The translations under genes and the position numbers were made by a program. Below, piece by piece: positions 42,450-50,971 of a stretch of 64,000 nt of DNA; within the stretch, counting starts at the first letter, position 1; every line of letters starts with the position of its first letter. The stretch is from NCBI GenBank assembly GCA_020027205.1, contig JAHRAQ010000003.1, positions 78,501-142,500 of the forward strand, written 5' to 3'. The notes under the pieces are model-generated. The model saw only the letters and a program-made list of their open reading frames with translations, had not been told where the DNA came from and made no database searches. This DNA comes from Nitrospirales bacterium (lineage in GTDB: Bacteria; Nitrospirota; Nitrospiria; Nitrospirales; UBA8639).

Positions 42450-43532
42450 CTAGACATGCATGGGATACGACCCGAGAATTTTCACAAACAAACACCGGCC
42501 CTTCAATTCCTCCAGTGTTTGCCGGACCCGCGTATCGCGGGCATGGCCTTCGAGATCGACGAAAAAGAGATACTCCCAGGCTTTGCGGCGCGAAGGTCTC
42601 GACTCGATTTTGGTCAGATTGATGCCGTGCGAGGCAAAGGGGCGGAGCAATTCGTACAGCGCGCCGGCCTTGTCCTTCACCGACAGCATGACGGAGGTTT
42701 TGTCCTTGCCCGTGGCTTCCGACGCATGACGGCACAACACCAGAAACCGCGTCACGTTGTGCGGATGATCTTCGATGCGCGAATGCAGAATGTTCAACCC
42801 GTGCAGGCGGGCGGCCAGGTCCGAGGCAATGGCCGCCGCGCCGGACTCCGCGCCGCACCGGGCCGCCGCGTCCGACGTGCTGGACACGTCCGCCACCGGC
42901 ACACCGGGCAGATGCGTATCCAGCCAGTTTCGACACTGCGCCAGGGCGTGCGGATGCGAATACACCGTCGTGACGTCCTCGATGCGCTCACGCGTCGACA
43001 TGAAATGATGGGCCACCTCCTGCATCACCTCCCCGTAGATGAGCAGCGTGGAATCGATAAACATATCCAGCGTATAATTCACGACGCCTTCCGTCGAGTT
43101 TTCCACCGGCACCACTCCGTAAAGCGCGCGCCCGCGTTCCACGGCGTCGAAGACCTCTTTGATGCCGCCGCAGGACACATACTGCGCCGAGGCGCCGAAC
43201 TTTCCCATGGCCGCCACATGGGTGAACGTGGCCGGCGGCCCCAGGTACGCCACCGTTTGCGTACCTTCCAGCGACAGCGACGCGGACATGATTTCCCGAT
43301 ACACCGGACGAATCGCCTCGTTGGGAAACGGCCCGGCGTTTTGCCGCGTCAACCGCTCCACAATGGCCGCCTCGCGCCCCTGGGTGTGCAACAGGCCCTG
43401 CGGGTCGGCCTCCAGTTTCGCCTTCCCAATCGCGATGACGTGCCGCGACCGCTCATTGAGCAACCGCAGGATTTCATCATCCAGCCGGTCGATTTCCTCG
43501 CGCGACTTATCGATGTCGGGTGATTTGGACAT
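42450..43532 (-). CDS. pheA: Chorismate mutase/prephenate dehydratase (P-protein)
   Basis: This bifunctional enzyme of phenylalanine synthesis has an AroQ chorismate mutase at residues 1-90 (REEIDRLDDEILRLLNERSRH). A prephenate dehydratase core of about 93-270 follows (VAYLGPPATFTHVAAMGKFG, YGVVPVENSTEGVVNYTLDM and the TRFLVL-like VTRFLVLCRH). The C-terminal ACT domain has the Phe-binding ESRPSRRKAWEYLFFVDLEGH. It heads the minus-strand aromatic operon. Immediately upstream a HicAB module and fragments of a second pheA copy separate it from its likely original promoter region. Confidence 0.96.
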   Translation of the reverse strand: MSKSPDIDKSREEIDRLDDEILRLLNERSRHVIAIGKAKLEADPQGLLHTQGREAAIVERLTRQNAGPFPNEAIRPVYREIMSASLSLEGTQTVAYLGPPATFTHVAAMGKFGASAQYVSCGGIKEVFDAVERGRALYGVVPVENSTEGVVNYTLDMFIDSTLLIYGEVMQEVAHHFMSTRERIEDVTTVYSHPHALAQCRNWLDTHLPGVPVADVSSTSDAAARCGAESGAAAIASDLAARLHGLNILHSRIEDHPHNVTRFLVLCRHASEATGKDKTSVMLSVKDKAGALYELLRPFASHGINLTKIESRPSRRKAWEYLFFVDLEGHARDTRVRQTLEELKGRCLFVKILGSYPMHV

Positions 43533-43562
43533 GGCGCAAATTTTGTCGTTTTCGTTCAGGAA

Positions 43563-43790
43563 CTAGAGATCATTATACGCCGACACAAATTCCTCATCCG
43601 TGACTATCGCCTGCTTGAGCACGCCGGACAAGGTACCGATTTTAAGTTCATCGTGGTTCGGCACAACACATCCGGTCGGCGGACGCTTCATCACAATATG
43701 GCTGCCCCGTTGCCGCGCAACGGTGAATCCAAGTTTTTCCAGCACACGCACGGCTTGCTTCCCGGAAATGCGCGGCAGTTTAGCCGGCAT
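43563..43790 (-). CDS. hicA: HicA-family mRNA interferase toxin
   Basis: This 75-residue basic protein has the double-stranded-RNA-binding-like HicA fold: LPRISGKQAVRVLEKLGF, then QRGSHIVMKRP with the catalytic His, then the VVPNHDELKIGTLSGVLKQA tail. An in-frame ATG at 43829 is rejected because similarity begins at MPAKLPR. It overlaps the hicB 3' end by 11 bp. The antitoxin-first order is less common than hicA-hicB but is known. Confidence 0.9.
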   Translation of the reverse strand: MPAKLPRISGKQAVRVLEKLGFTVARQRGSHIVMKRPPTGCVVPNHDELKIGTLSGVLKQAIVTDEEFVSAYNDL

Positions 43791-44016
43791 GTGTCGTGAC
43801 TTCAAACATCGTGATGACCGGCGCGGCAAACGTTTTGTGCGGAAATTCTTCGAGATACAATGCGGTCGCCTCTTTCAAATTGGCAAGCGCATCGTCAAGC
43901 GATTCGCCCTGTGTGCAGGTGCCGGTTTCCGGATTCATCGCCACAAATCCACCTTCATCGGCGGGTGTTAATACCGCGTGCAATTGCACCGCCGGATTGT
44001 GCATGGAGTGTTGCAT
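43780..44016 (-). CDS. hicB: HicB-family antitoxin
   Basis: This 78-residue protein has the partial RNase-H-like HicB fold: VQLHAVLTPADEGGFVAMNPETG, then TCTQGESLDDALANLKEATALYLEEFP. The ATG at 44016 has GGGAGG about 8 bases upstream, which settles the start; the longer frame to 44211 has no support. No C-terminal ribbon-helix-helix domain is present, so it is the short HicB type. Confidence 0.88.
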   Translation of the reverse strand: MQHSMHNPAVQLHAVLTPADEGGFVAMNPETGTCTQGESLDDALANLKEATALYLEEFPHKTFAAPVITMFEVTTHAG

Positions 44017-44045
44017 GGTACAAACCTCCCGTGGTGAATGTCGGG

Positions 44046-44297
44046 CTACGTGCCTTCCAACGACAGCGAGGCGGACTCCAGATACAGCGTATCCGGGCAA
44101 ATGTCCTGCTCGTGCGGCCACACCACCGTGCCGTCCGCCACCATCGCCCGGTTGAAATAGTGTTCGTCGCGCAATTCCTGAAACACACCGAACGACAACA
44201 GACCGGAGCAATCATACACACGCTGTTCGGCGTTGGTGAACGTCAGCAGCAGTTTGTAATGTTTCTGCGGCACCACGCTTTTGACTCGAGGGGTCAT
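44046..44297 (-). CDS. DUF2442 protein with a tail derived from pheA
   Basis: This 83-residue protein matches the DUF2442 pattern: VKSVVPQKHYKLLLTFTNAEQRVYD, then LLSFGVFQELRD and VVWPHEQDICPDTLYLES. DUF2442 partners DUF4160 in presumed toxin-antitoxin-like pairs. The last ten residues (SASLSLEGT and stop) and their DNA match codons of pheA around residue 86 (SASLSLEGTQTV), so its 3' end runs into a pheA remnant. The gene starts 2 bp after the DUF4160 gene. Confidence 0.85.
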   Translation of the reverse strand: MTPRVKSVVPQKHYKLLLTFTNAEQRVYDCSGLLSFGVFQELRDEHYFNRAMVADGTVVWPHEQDICPDTLYLESASLSLEGT

Positions 44298-44299
44298 GG

Positions 44300-44599
44300 C
44301 TATTTCAGCGGCTCAATTTTATAGGGTTGTTGACCGGACACGGCAAGTTCCCAGTTTGCCATTAACTCGTCCTTGTGAAGTTCAATCCACGCCTGGAGCA
44401 ATTTCATTTTGGCATGAGGCAAATCGCCGTCCAGCACGCTGCCGTCCTGAATGGAAACCACCGCTTCGTCTTCCTGATACTTGGCATGGATATGCGGCAT
44501 ATGATGCCGCTTGTTGTCCATGAAATACATGTAGACAATGATTCCATAGAACATTGAAATGGTCGGCATGAGTTTCGCCTCAATCGGTGAGGTTTTCAT
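44300..44599 (-). CDS. DUF4160 protein
   Basis: This 99-residue protein carries the DUF4160 signature: MPTISMFYGIIVYMYFMDNKRHHMPHIHAKYQEDEAVVSI, followed by LPHAKMKLLQAWIELHKDELMANWELA. The His-rich centre is typical. It pairs with the DUF2442 gene directly downstream. The likely start is at the MPTISM methionine (44569) or at 44599. GC content is lower than the surrounding pheA and polA. Confidence 0.87.
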   Translation of the reverse strand: MKTSPIEAKLMPTISMFYGIIVYMYFMDNKRHHMPHIHAKYQEDEAVVSIQDGSVLDGDLPHAKMKLLQAWIELHKDELMANWELAVSGQQPYKIEPLK

Positions 44600-44639
44600 C
44601 CGTCACTCTGTTGCATGCACCACGCCGGTGGACGCGCCA

Positions 44640-44729
44640 TGAGACCGCTCATTGAGCAGCCGCAGGATTTCATCGTCCAGCCGGTCGATTTCCTTGCGCG
44701 ACTTGTCGATGTGCGGTGATTGCGACATG
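44640..44729 (-). pseudogene. 5' remnant of a second pheA copy
   Basis: The ATG at 44729 begins MSQSPHIDKSRKEIDRLDDE, which matches the first 28-29 residues of intact pheA with only a few changes, both in protein and DNA. The similarity ends at NERS and the frame closes in unrelated sequence shortly after. Together with the 30-bp match at 44046-44075 it shows that a DUF4160/DUF2442 cassette interrupts a duplicated pheA 5' region. Confidence 0.88.
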
Positions 44730-44875
44730 GCTTGCACCCATGGGTTGACAACGCGGGGTTGAGGATACGCAGAAGGGCGGGGCTTTGCAAGAAAGCGGAG
44801 GGTACGGGAGGGTCTTGCTGTGCGAATCTACCGCAGACTCACCCGACCTGTTGCCGCTGTCATTGCCGTCATCCA

Positions 44876-44915
44876 CCACCAGCACCGTCGCCACCAGCAC
44901 CGTCGCCACTGGCAC
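44876..44915. repeat. Short tandem repeat (about 18-bp units)
   Basis: Two adjacent near-identical units of CACCAGCACCGTCGC type lie upstream of polA, followed by a third diverged one. The stretch 44730-45168 contains this, the palindromic repeat and no credible gene. Confidence 0.7.
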
Positions 44916-44937
44916 CATCATTCCCCGTCCCCTCATT

Positions 44938-45070
44938 CCGTCATTCCCGACGTCCTTTATCGGGAATCCATCCTGCTGTTGATGTTCTTCTCCATCATTC
45001 CGCGTCGTCGACGCACGATTACGAACACCCGCCCCCGACATTTTTAATCGGGGGGTCGGGAATGACGAGG
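44938..45070. repeat. Palindromic repeat, hybrid copy upstream of polA
   Basis: The left arm (CCGTCATTCCCGAC ... TCGGGAATCCATCC) is the common type. The middle contains the start of the GCGC variant (CATTCCGCGTCGTCGACG). The right arm ends GGGTCGGGAATGACG. It appears to be two copies merged. Confidence 0.85.
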
Positions 45071-45168
45071 AAGGGCGAGGCGGCGCTTTCCCATCGGATG
45101 CTGATTGTGTTACACCCTTGGCAGGCGTTTGTTTTGGAAAGGCGTGGGGATGACCCCACGAACGCGGC

Positions 45169-48120
45169 ATGACACACCCGCCCCGGCAGGATTCCGCAAA
45201 CAACCACCTCTGTCTGGTCGACGGCTCCAGTTTTTTATTCCGTGCCTTTCATGCGGTGCCGTTGTTGACGCGGGCGGACGGGACGCCGGTGAATGCGGTG
45301 TTGGGGTTCACCAACATGCTGCTCAAGTTGTTGGACGATTTGCATGCCACGCATCTGGCGGTGATTTTCGATTCGGCGCGGCGGTCGTTTCGGAACGAGA
45401 TCGCGCCCGACTACAAAGCCCACCGCCCCGACCCGCCCGATGAATTGGTGCCGCAATTTCCGCTGGTGCGCGACGCCACGCGCGCGTTCCGCGTGGCCTG
45501 TCTGGAACAACCGGGGTTTGAAGCGGACGATCTGATCGCCACCTATGCGCGGCGGGCGCAGGCCGACGGCATGACCGTGACCATTGTGTCGTCGGACAAG
45601 GACATGATGCAGTTGGTGTCCGACGGCATCGGCATGTTCGACGCCATGAAGAATCGGCGCATCGGGCCGGCGGAAGTCGTGGAAAAATTCGGCGTCGGGC
45701 CGGAGAAGGTGGTGGACGTGCAGGCTCTGGCCGGGGATTCCACGGACAACGTGCCGGGCGTTCCCGGCATCGGCGTGAAAACCGCGGCGCAGTTGATTCG
45801 TGACTATGGCAACCTGGACGCTCTGCTCACGCGCGCGGGCGACATCAAACAACAGAAGCGGCGCCGGAGCCTGATCGAGTTTGCCGACCAGGCCCGGCTG
45901 TCGCGGGAACTGGTTCGATTGCGCGACGACGTGCCCACGGAGTTGACCGTGGCCCAGTTGCGGCGTCAACACCCCGACCCGGCGGCCCTGCTCGAGTTCC
46001 TCAACGCGCAAGGTTTCAAATCAATCGCGGCCAAGGTCACGCACCGGCTGACCACCGGCGGCGACCGGCCCGACACCGCCGCCGACCCGATGACCACCAC
46101 GGCCCCACGCACCAGCGCCGCCGCCCCGTCCACCGACACCGCGTCATCCGCCGGCACCGCCGTTGGCCCGTCCGGCGGCGCCGCGCCATCCGCCAGCGCC
46201 GTGTCCGATGCCGGCCCGTACATCGACGCCACCGCCGCCGGCACGCATTATGAACTGGTGCAATCACTCGCGGTGTTGCAGGACTGGGTGACCCGCGCGA
46301 GATATGCCGGCGCCGTCGCCATCGACACCGAAACCACCTCGCTGGATGAACATCGAGCGGAACTGGTCGGCGTCGCCCTGTGCGTGCACCCCGGTCGGGC
46401 CTGCTACATCCCCCTCGCGCACCGCGCGCCCGACACGGCGGCGGAACTGGATTTTTCCGCGCCGTCGTCGGCGGCCGCTCAACGACACGACCCGCCCGAA
46501 CAAATTCCACTCGACGACGCGCTTGCGCTGCTCCGTCCGCTGTTCGCCGATCCTTCGGTGCTGAAGATCGGCCAGAATCTGAAATACGACATGGCGGTGC
46601 TGCGTCGACACGACGTCGTCATCTCGCCGGTGGACGACACCATGTTGATGTCCTACGTCCTGGACGGCGGCCGGCACGGGCACGGCATGGACGAATTGGC
46701 CGAGCGTCATCTGGAACGCCGGACGATCACGTTCAAGGACGTGGCCGGCACGGGCAAATCCCAACTCACCTTCGACCGGGTTCCGCTGGAGAAAGCCCTG
46801 ACGTATGCCGCCGAGGACGCCGATGTCACATGCCGGCTGCACCGGGTGCTGAAACCCCGCCTGCTGGCCGAACGCATGATGACGCCGTATGAAACGCTGG
46901 AGCGGCCGCTCATGGCCGTGCTGGTGGACATGGAAACCGAAGGCATCACCGTCGATCGCGCGAAACTGGAGGCGTTGAGCCGGGACTTCGAAGAACGCCG
47001 GCGCGAGTTGGAGCACACCATTCACCGGCAGGCCGGTCACGAATTCAACATCGGATCGCCCAAACAACTCGGCGAGGTTCTGTTCGACGAACTGAAACTG
47101 GAGGGCGGACAGAAAGGCAAGTCCGGCGCCTACGCCACGGGGGCCGACGTGTTGGAATCGCTGGCCGCCGACGGCCACGACCTGCCGGCCAGGGTGCTGG
47201 AATGGCGGCAACTCGACAAATTAAAAAGCACGTACGCCGACGCGCTGGTCGAACAGATCAACCCGCGCACGGGGCGCGTGCATACGTCCTTTGCCATGGC
47301 CGCCGCCTCGACTGGCCGCCTGTCTTCGATGCATCCCAATCTGCAAAACATTCCCGTCCGCACCGACGACGGTCGAAAAATTCGCCGGGCCTTCGTGGCC
47401 GGGCCGGGGCGTGTGCTGCTGTCGCTGGATTATTCCCAAATCGAACTCCGCATCCTTGCGCACATGGCCGACATCGCCGTCCTGAAACAGGCGTTCCGCG
47501 ACGGCCGGGACATCCACGCTCTGACCGCCGGCCGGATGTTCGGGGTCGATCCCGACACGCTGGACCCGTCGATGCGGCGGCAGGCCAAGGCCATTAATTT
47601 CGGCATCATCTACGGAATCAGCGCCTTTGGACTCGCCCGTCAACTCGGCGTCACCCACGACGAGGCGGCGGCGTACATGAACGCCTATTTCGAACGATAC
47701 CCGGGCATTCGGGAATCCATGGACCGCACCAAACACTTCTGCCGCAAACACGGCTACGTGGAAACACTCTTTGGCCGCCGATGCCACATCCCCGGTATCC
47801 ACGACACACAAGCCGCTCGACGCAACTTCGCCGAACGCGCGGCCATCAACGCCCCGATCCAGGGCACCGCCGCCGACATTCTGAAACGCGCCATGATCCG
47901 CGTGCCGCCGGCCCTGGCGCGCCACCGCCTGCGGGACAAAGCCGGAATGCTCCTGACCGTGCACGACGAATTGCTGTTTGAAGTGGACGAAGACGCCGTC
48001 GAGCAGACCGGCGAAGTGGTGCGGGAGGTCATGGAATCCGCGTCGATGCCCGCGCTGCAACTGTCGGTGCCGCTGACCGTCGACATCGGACAGGGCCGTT
48101 CATGGGACGAGGCGCATTGA
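45169..48120 (+). CDS. polA: DNA polymerase I
   Basis: Pol I fills gaps and removes RNA primers. The 983-residue protein has a 5' nuclease domain (about 1-300: LVDGSSFLFRAFHAV, FEADDLIATYA, GDSTDNVPGVPGIGVKTA). An Ala/Ser/Thr-rich linker (about 305-360) leads to a 3'-5' exonuclease with all acidic motifs (AIDTETTSL, GQNLKYDMAVL, YAAEDADVT). The polymerase core has motif A (SLDYSQIELRILAHMA), motif B (RRQAKAINFGIIYGISAFGL) and motif C (LLTVHDELLFEV). All three activities should therefore be present. The length is above the usual 920 because of the linker. Confidence 0.97.
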   Translation: MTHPPRQDSANNHLCLVDGSSFLFRAFHAVPLLTRADGTPVNAVLGFTNMLLKLLDDLHATHLAVIFDSARRSFRNEIAPDYKAHRPDPPDELVPQFPLVRDATRAFRVACLEQPGFEADDLIATYARRAQADGMTVTIVSSDKDMMQLVSDGIGMFDAMKNRRIGPAEVVEKFGVGPEKVVDVQALAGDSTDNVPGVPGIGVKTAAQLIRDYGNLDALLTRAGDIKQQKRRRSLIEFADQARLSRELVRLRDDVPTELTVAQLRRQHPDPAALLEFLNAQGFKSIAAKVTHRLTTGGDRPDTAADPMTTTAPRTSAAAPSTDTASSAGTAVGPSGGAAPSASAVSDAGPYIDATAAGTHYELVQSLAVLQDWVTRARYAGAVAIDTETTSLDEHRAELVGVALCVHPGRACYIPLAHRAPDTAAELDFSAPSSAAAQRHDPPEQIPLDDALALLRPLFADPSVLKIGQNLKYDMAVLRRHDVVISPVDDTMLMSYVLDGGRHGHGMDELAERHLERRTITFKDVAGTGKSQLTFDRVPLEKALTYAAEDADVTCRLHRVLKPRLLAERMMTPYETLERPLMAVLVDMETEGITVDRAKLEALSRDFEERRRELEHTIHRQAGHEFNIGSPKQLGEVLFDELKLEGGQKGKSGAYATGADVLESLAADGHDLPARVLEWRQLDKLKSTYADALVEQINPRTGRVHTSFAMAAASTGRLSSMHPNLQNIPVRTDDGRKIRRAFVAGPGRVLLSLDYSQIELRILAHMADIAVLKQAFRDGRDIHALTAGRMFGVDPDTLDPSMRRQAKAINFGIIYGISAFGLARQLGVTHDEAAAYMNAYFERYPGIRESMDRTKHFCRKHGYVETLFGRRCHIPGIHDTQAARRNFAERAAINAPIQGTAADILKRAMIRVPPALARHRLRDKAGMLLTVHDELLFEVDEDAVEQTGEVVREVMESASMPALQLSVPLTVDIGQGRSWDEAH

Positions 48121-48130
48121 GCGCGGGACG

Positions 48131-49999
48131 TTATGTTTCGAACTCGCGAATCACCTTCAGAAAATCGGCGCCGTACCGCTGCATTTTGACCTGCCCCACG
48201 CCCGCAATGGTCGCCATCGAGTCGACGTCGCCGGGACGCTGCCTTGTCATCTCGCGCAACGTGGAGTCATGGAAAATCACATAGGGCGGCACCTGCTGCG
48301 CGCGCGCCAGTTCAAGACGCACCTTCCGCAAGGCTTCAAACAACGCCCCGTCCGCCTCGTCAAGCGGCGGACCCACGGCGGCGGGTTTCTTGTGTCTTGA
48401 AGATTTCGCGGCGGCGCGCGTCGATTCCTTGCGCCGCAGTTTGCGCAACAATATCGTGCCGCCGTCCCGTGCAAACGCCCGTCCCTTCTCCGTCAGACGC
48501 AAGCCGCCGTATCCCTCCGGGTCCGGGGCAAGCAGCCCCGCCGCCGCCGCCTGCCGCATGACGGAACGCCATTCCGGGACTTCGATCTCCGCGCCCGCGC
48601 CGTAGATTTCCAAACGGTCATGTCGGAACTGCCGGATCCGGTCGGTCTCACCGCCGCGCAACACCTCAATGACGTAATTGACCCCGAACCGCTGCCCGGT
48701 CTGGAACACAGCCGACAACGCCTTCCGAACAGCCGCGGCGCCGTCCCAGGTGTCGGGCGCGTCAAGGCAATTATCACAGTTGCCGCACGGCCTTTCATAT
48801 GACTCGCCGAAATAGCCGAGCAACGCCCGGCGCCGGCAGTCCGCGGTTTCGCACAACCCCATTAGCGCATTGATCTTGCCGTGCTCCACGCGCTTGAACT
48901 CCTCGCCGGCCTCCGACTGCTGCAGCAGTTGCATCAGCATCATCACATCCTGAATCCCGTAACTCATCCACGCGCTCGCGGGCAGGCCGTCCCGTCCGGC
49001 ACGGCCGGTCTCCTGATAATAGGACTCAATGGTTTTGGGCAGATTCAAATGCGCCACAAAACGTACGTCGGGCTTGTCAATGCCCATGCCGAACGCGACG
49101 GTGGCCACCACGATCACGCCGTCTTCGCTCACAAACAGGTTGTGCGCATGTTCCCGCTCCGCCTTCGGAAGCCCCGCGTGATACGGCACGGCGCGCAGCC
49201 CTTTCCCGCACAGCCACTTGGCCGTGTCATCCACGTGGCGGCGCGCCAGACAATAGACAATTCCCGAATCCCCGTGGTGTTTCGCCGTGATGAACTCCAG
49301 CAACGCCTGTTTGCCCCCCGCCGCTTCGCTGATCATGTAGCGGATGTTGGGACGGTCAAACCCGGCCACGTGTTCGTCCGCCCCGGACAAGGCCAGCCGT
49401 TCGACAATCTCCCGGCGCGTCAGCGCGTCCGCCGTGGCGGTCAGCGCCACGCGCGGCACCCCGGCAAAGCGCTCGCCCAACACGGACAGCCGCAGATATT
49501 CGGGACGAAAGTCATGCCCCCATCTCGACACGCAATGCGCTTCGTCGACGGCAAACAGCGCAATGGGAATCTTGTCCAGCAAGGCCAGCGTCGGTTCCGC
49601 CAGCAGTCCCTCCGGCGCCACGTAGAGCATGTCCAGATCGCCGGCGAGCAAGCGGTGTTCCACGCCCCGCCGGTCGGCGGGCGACAGACCGGAATGCAAC
49701 GCCGCCGCCCGGACCCCGTATTGCCGCAACGCGTCCACCTGATCCTTCATCAGCGCGATAAGCGGAGAGACCACCACACCCGTGCCCTCGCGCACCAGTG
49801 ACGGAATCTGATAACACAGCGACTTGCCACCGCCCGTCGGCATGATGGCAATGGCGTCCCCGCCGTCAATGACCGTGCGAATCACCTCGCCCTGATGCGG
49901 ATGAAACTGATCAAACCCAAACGTCCCGCGCAACACCGCAAGGGCCGGGTCGGGGACGCTGTCCGCCAGGGTGTCTGTTTTGACAAGAGGTTCCGTCAT
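48131..49999 (-). CDS. recQ: ATP-dependent DNA helicase RecQ
   Basis: This is a 3'-5' superfamily 2 helicase. It shows FHPHQGEVIRTVIDGGDAIAIMPTGGGKSLCYQIP (motif 0 and Walker A), SPLIALMKDQV, ALFAVDEAHCVSRWGHDFRPEY (DEAH with the aromatic-rich loop) and TATAD. VVATVAFGMGIDKPDVRFV and QETGRAGRDG follow. The RecQ zinc site has Cys residues around CETADCRRRALLGYFGES and CGNCDNC. A C-terminal HRDC domain is visible (ALRKVRLELARAQQVPPYVIF). The start at 49999 (MTEPLVKTD) is chosen because the longer frame overlaps the methylase gene. It converges on polA with a 10-bp gap. Confidence 0.96.
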   Translation of the reverse strand: MTEPLVKTDTLADSVPDPALAVLRGTFGFDQFHPHQGEVIRTVIDGGDAIAIMPTGGGKSLCYQIPSLVREGTGVVVSPLIALMKDQVDALRQYGVRAAALHSGLSPADRRGVEHRLLAGDLDMLYVAPEGLLAEPTLALLDKIPIALFAVDEAHCVSRWGHDFRPEYLRLSVLGERFAGVPRVALTATADALTRREIVERLALSGADEHVAGFDRPNIRYMISEAAGGKQALLEFITAKHHGDSGIVYCLARRHVDDTAKWLCGKGLRAVPYHAGLPKAEREHAHNLFVSEDGVIVVATVAFGMGIDKPDVRFVAHLNLPKTIESYYQETGRAGRDGLPASAWMSYGIQDVMMLMQLLQQSEAGEEFKRVEHGKINALMGLCETADCRRRALLGYFGESYERPCGNCDNCLDAPDTWDGAAAVRKALSAVFQTGQRFGVNYVIEVLRGGETDRIRQFRHDRLEIYGAGAEIEVPEWRSVMRQAAAAGLLAPDPEGYGGLRLTEKGRAFARDGGTILLRKLRRKESTRAAAKSSRHKKPAAVGPPLDEADGALFEALRKVRLELARAQQVPPYVIFHDSTLREMTRQRPGDVDSMATIAGVGQVKMQRYGADFLKVIREFET

Positions 50000-50006
50000 T
50001 GACCGC

Positions 50007-50966
50007 TTAGGCAGATCTCTTCCTCTTCGTTCGATACTCGACCACAGGCTCATGCACGGCAGGGTAACGATCCATCCATGCCAGATCTTTTCCAATGACG
50101 AGTTCCTCCATCGTTGCATGATGGGTATTGGTCATAGGAATAAGTCTCATGTGGAACCCATGACGCCGGGCCATTATTTTGACCTCTTCTGCGTTATCGT
50201 AGGTCATTAAAAAATCACCCTTTACAGTCTCACACAATGCAAATAGTCGCTCATGATCGATTGCATAGTGGCTATAAAGTCGCTTGCCGGCTTTTTTCTT
50301 ACCAGCCGTGTAAGGAGGATCAATAAAGTATACGACATCTTTTTGTTTTGAATACTCGTTGATTACTTTCAGCCCATCATCTTCACGAAATGTTATTTTA
50401 TCTGAAATGAACATGAGGTTCATAAATCGTTTGGCTAATGTTTCGGGATACCATCTTGAACTGATGCCTTTGCCGTTTTCACCGTATTTCAGAAGACCCG
50501 AACCTTCGGCTAGAATACCTCCATGAAACGTCCTGTTTTTCAAAATAGTTTGAAAAGCTTTTTCCTTTCCATCTACTCTGTTTTTTAAAATTTCTTTGGT
50601 CACGGCTTCCTTCGTTAGATCAAACGAAAGAATTTTTTTCGCAATCCATTCACCATGCCCTCTTACTACAGATTGCCAAACCGCAGCTATGTCTTCGTCA
50701 ATTTCCACCATAACAGCCTGAGATACAAGCTTTTCGAATAAGGCCGTGAGACTGATAATTCCTCCACCGGCAAAAGGCTCGACTAATATTTTTGGCTTGG
50801 GATAACGATTTGCAATCCAGTCTCGGAATGTGGGGACAAACCAAGTCTTTCCGCCAGGATAACGGAAGGGGCTTCTCTGCGGAATCGAGGCAACGTTGAC
50901 AGGTTTCGGCCTTTCCTGAGTGCAATCAGGCCGTGAGAATAACACTTGTTGCCTAGAGAGAGTCAT
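50007..50966 (-). CDS. D12-class DNA N6-adenine methyltransferase, partner of a NotI-family enzyme
   Basis: This 319-residue methylase is of the Dam/D12 class. The SAM-binding motif I region is RSPFRYPGGKTWFVPTFRDWI with VEPFAGGGIISLTALF. The catalytic DPPY is in VYFIDPPYTAGKK, near residue 213. A DNA-contact region lies between. DPPY normally marks adenine N6 methylation. It is strongly GC-poor compared with recQ and xthA on either side, ends 7 bp before recQ and begins 5 bp after the NotI-like gene, so the pair is one transferred restriction-modification unit. Confidence 0.92.
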   Translation of the reverse strand: MTLSRQQVLFSRPDCTQERPKPVNVASIPQRSPFRYPGGKTWFVPTFRDWIANRYPKPKILVEPFAGGGIISLTALFEKLVSQAVMVEIDEDIAAVWQSVVRGHGEWIAKKILSFDLTKEAVTKEILKNRVDGKEKAFQTILKNRTFHGGILAEGSGLLKYGENGKGISSRWYPETLAKRFMNLMFISDKITFREDDGLKVINEYSKQKDVVYFIDPPYTAGKKKAGKRLYSHYAIDHERLFALCETVKGDFLMTYDNAEEVKIMARRHGFHMRLIPMTNTHHATMEELVIGKDLAWMDRYPAVHEPVVEYRTKRKRSA

Positions 50967-50971
50967 ATAAT

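Noticed and set aside
42021..43523. 500-residue plus-strand frame opposite hisC and pheA
   Set aside because: Shadow of two conserved enzymes; Arg/His/Gln-rich without domain.
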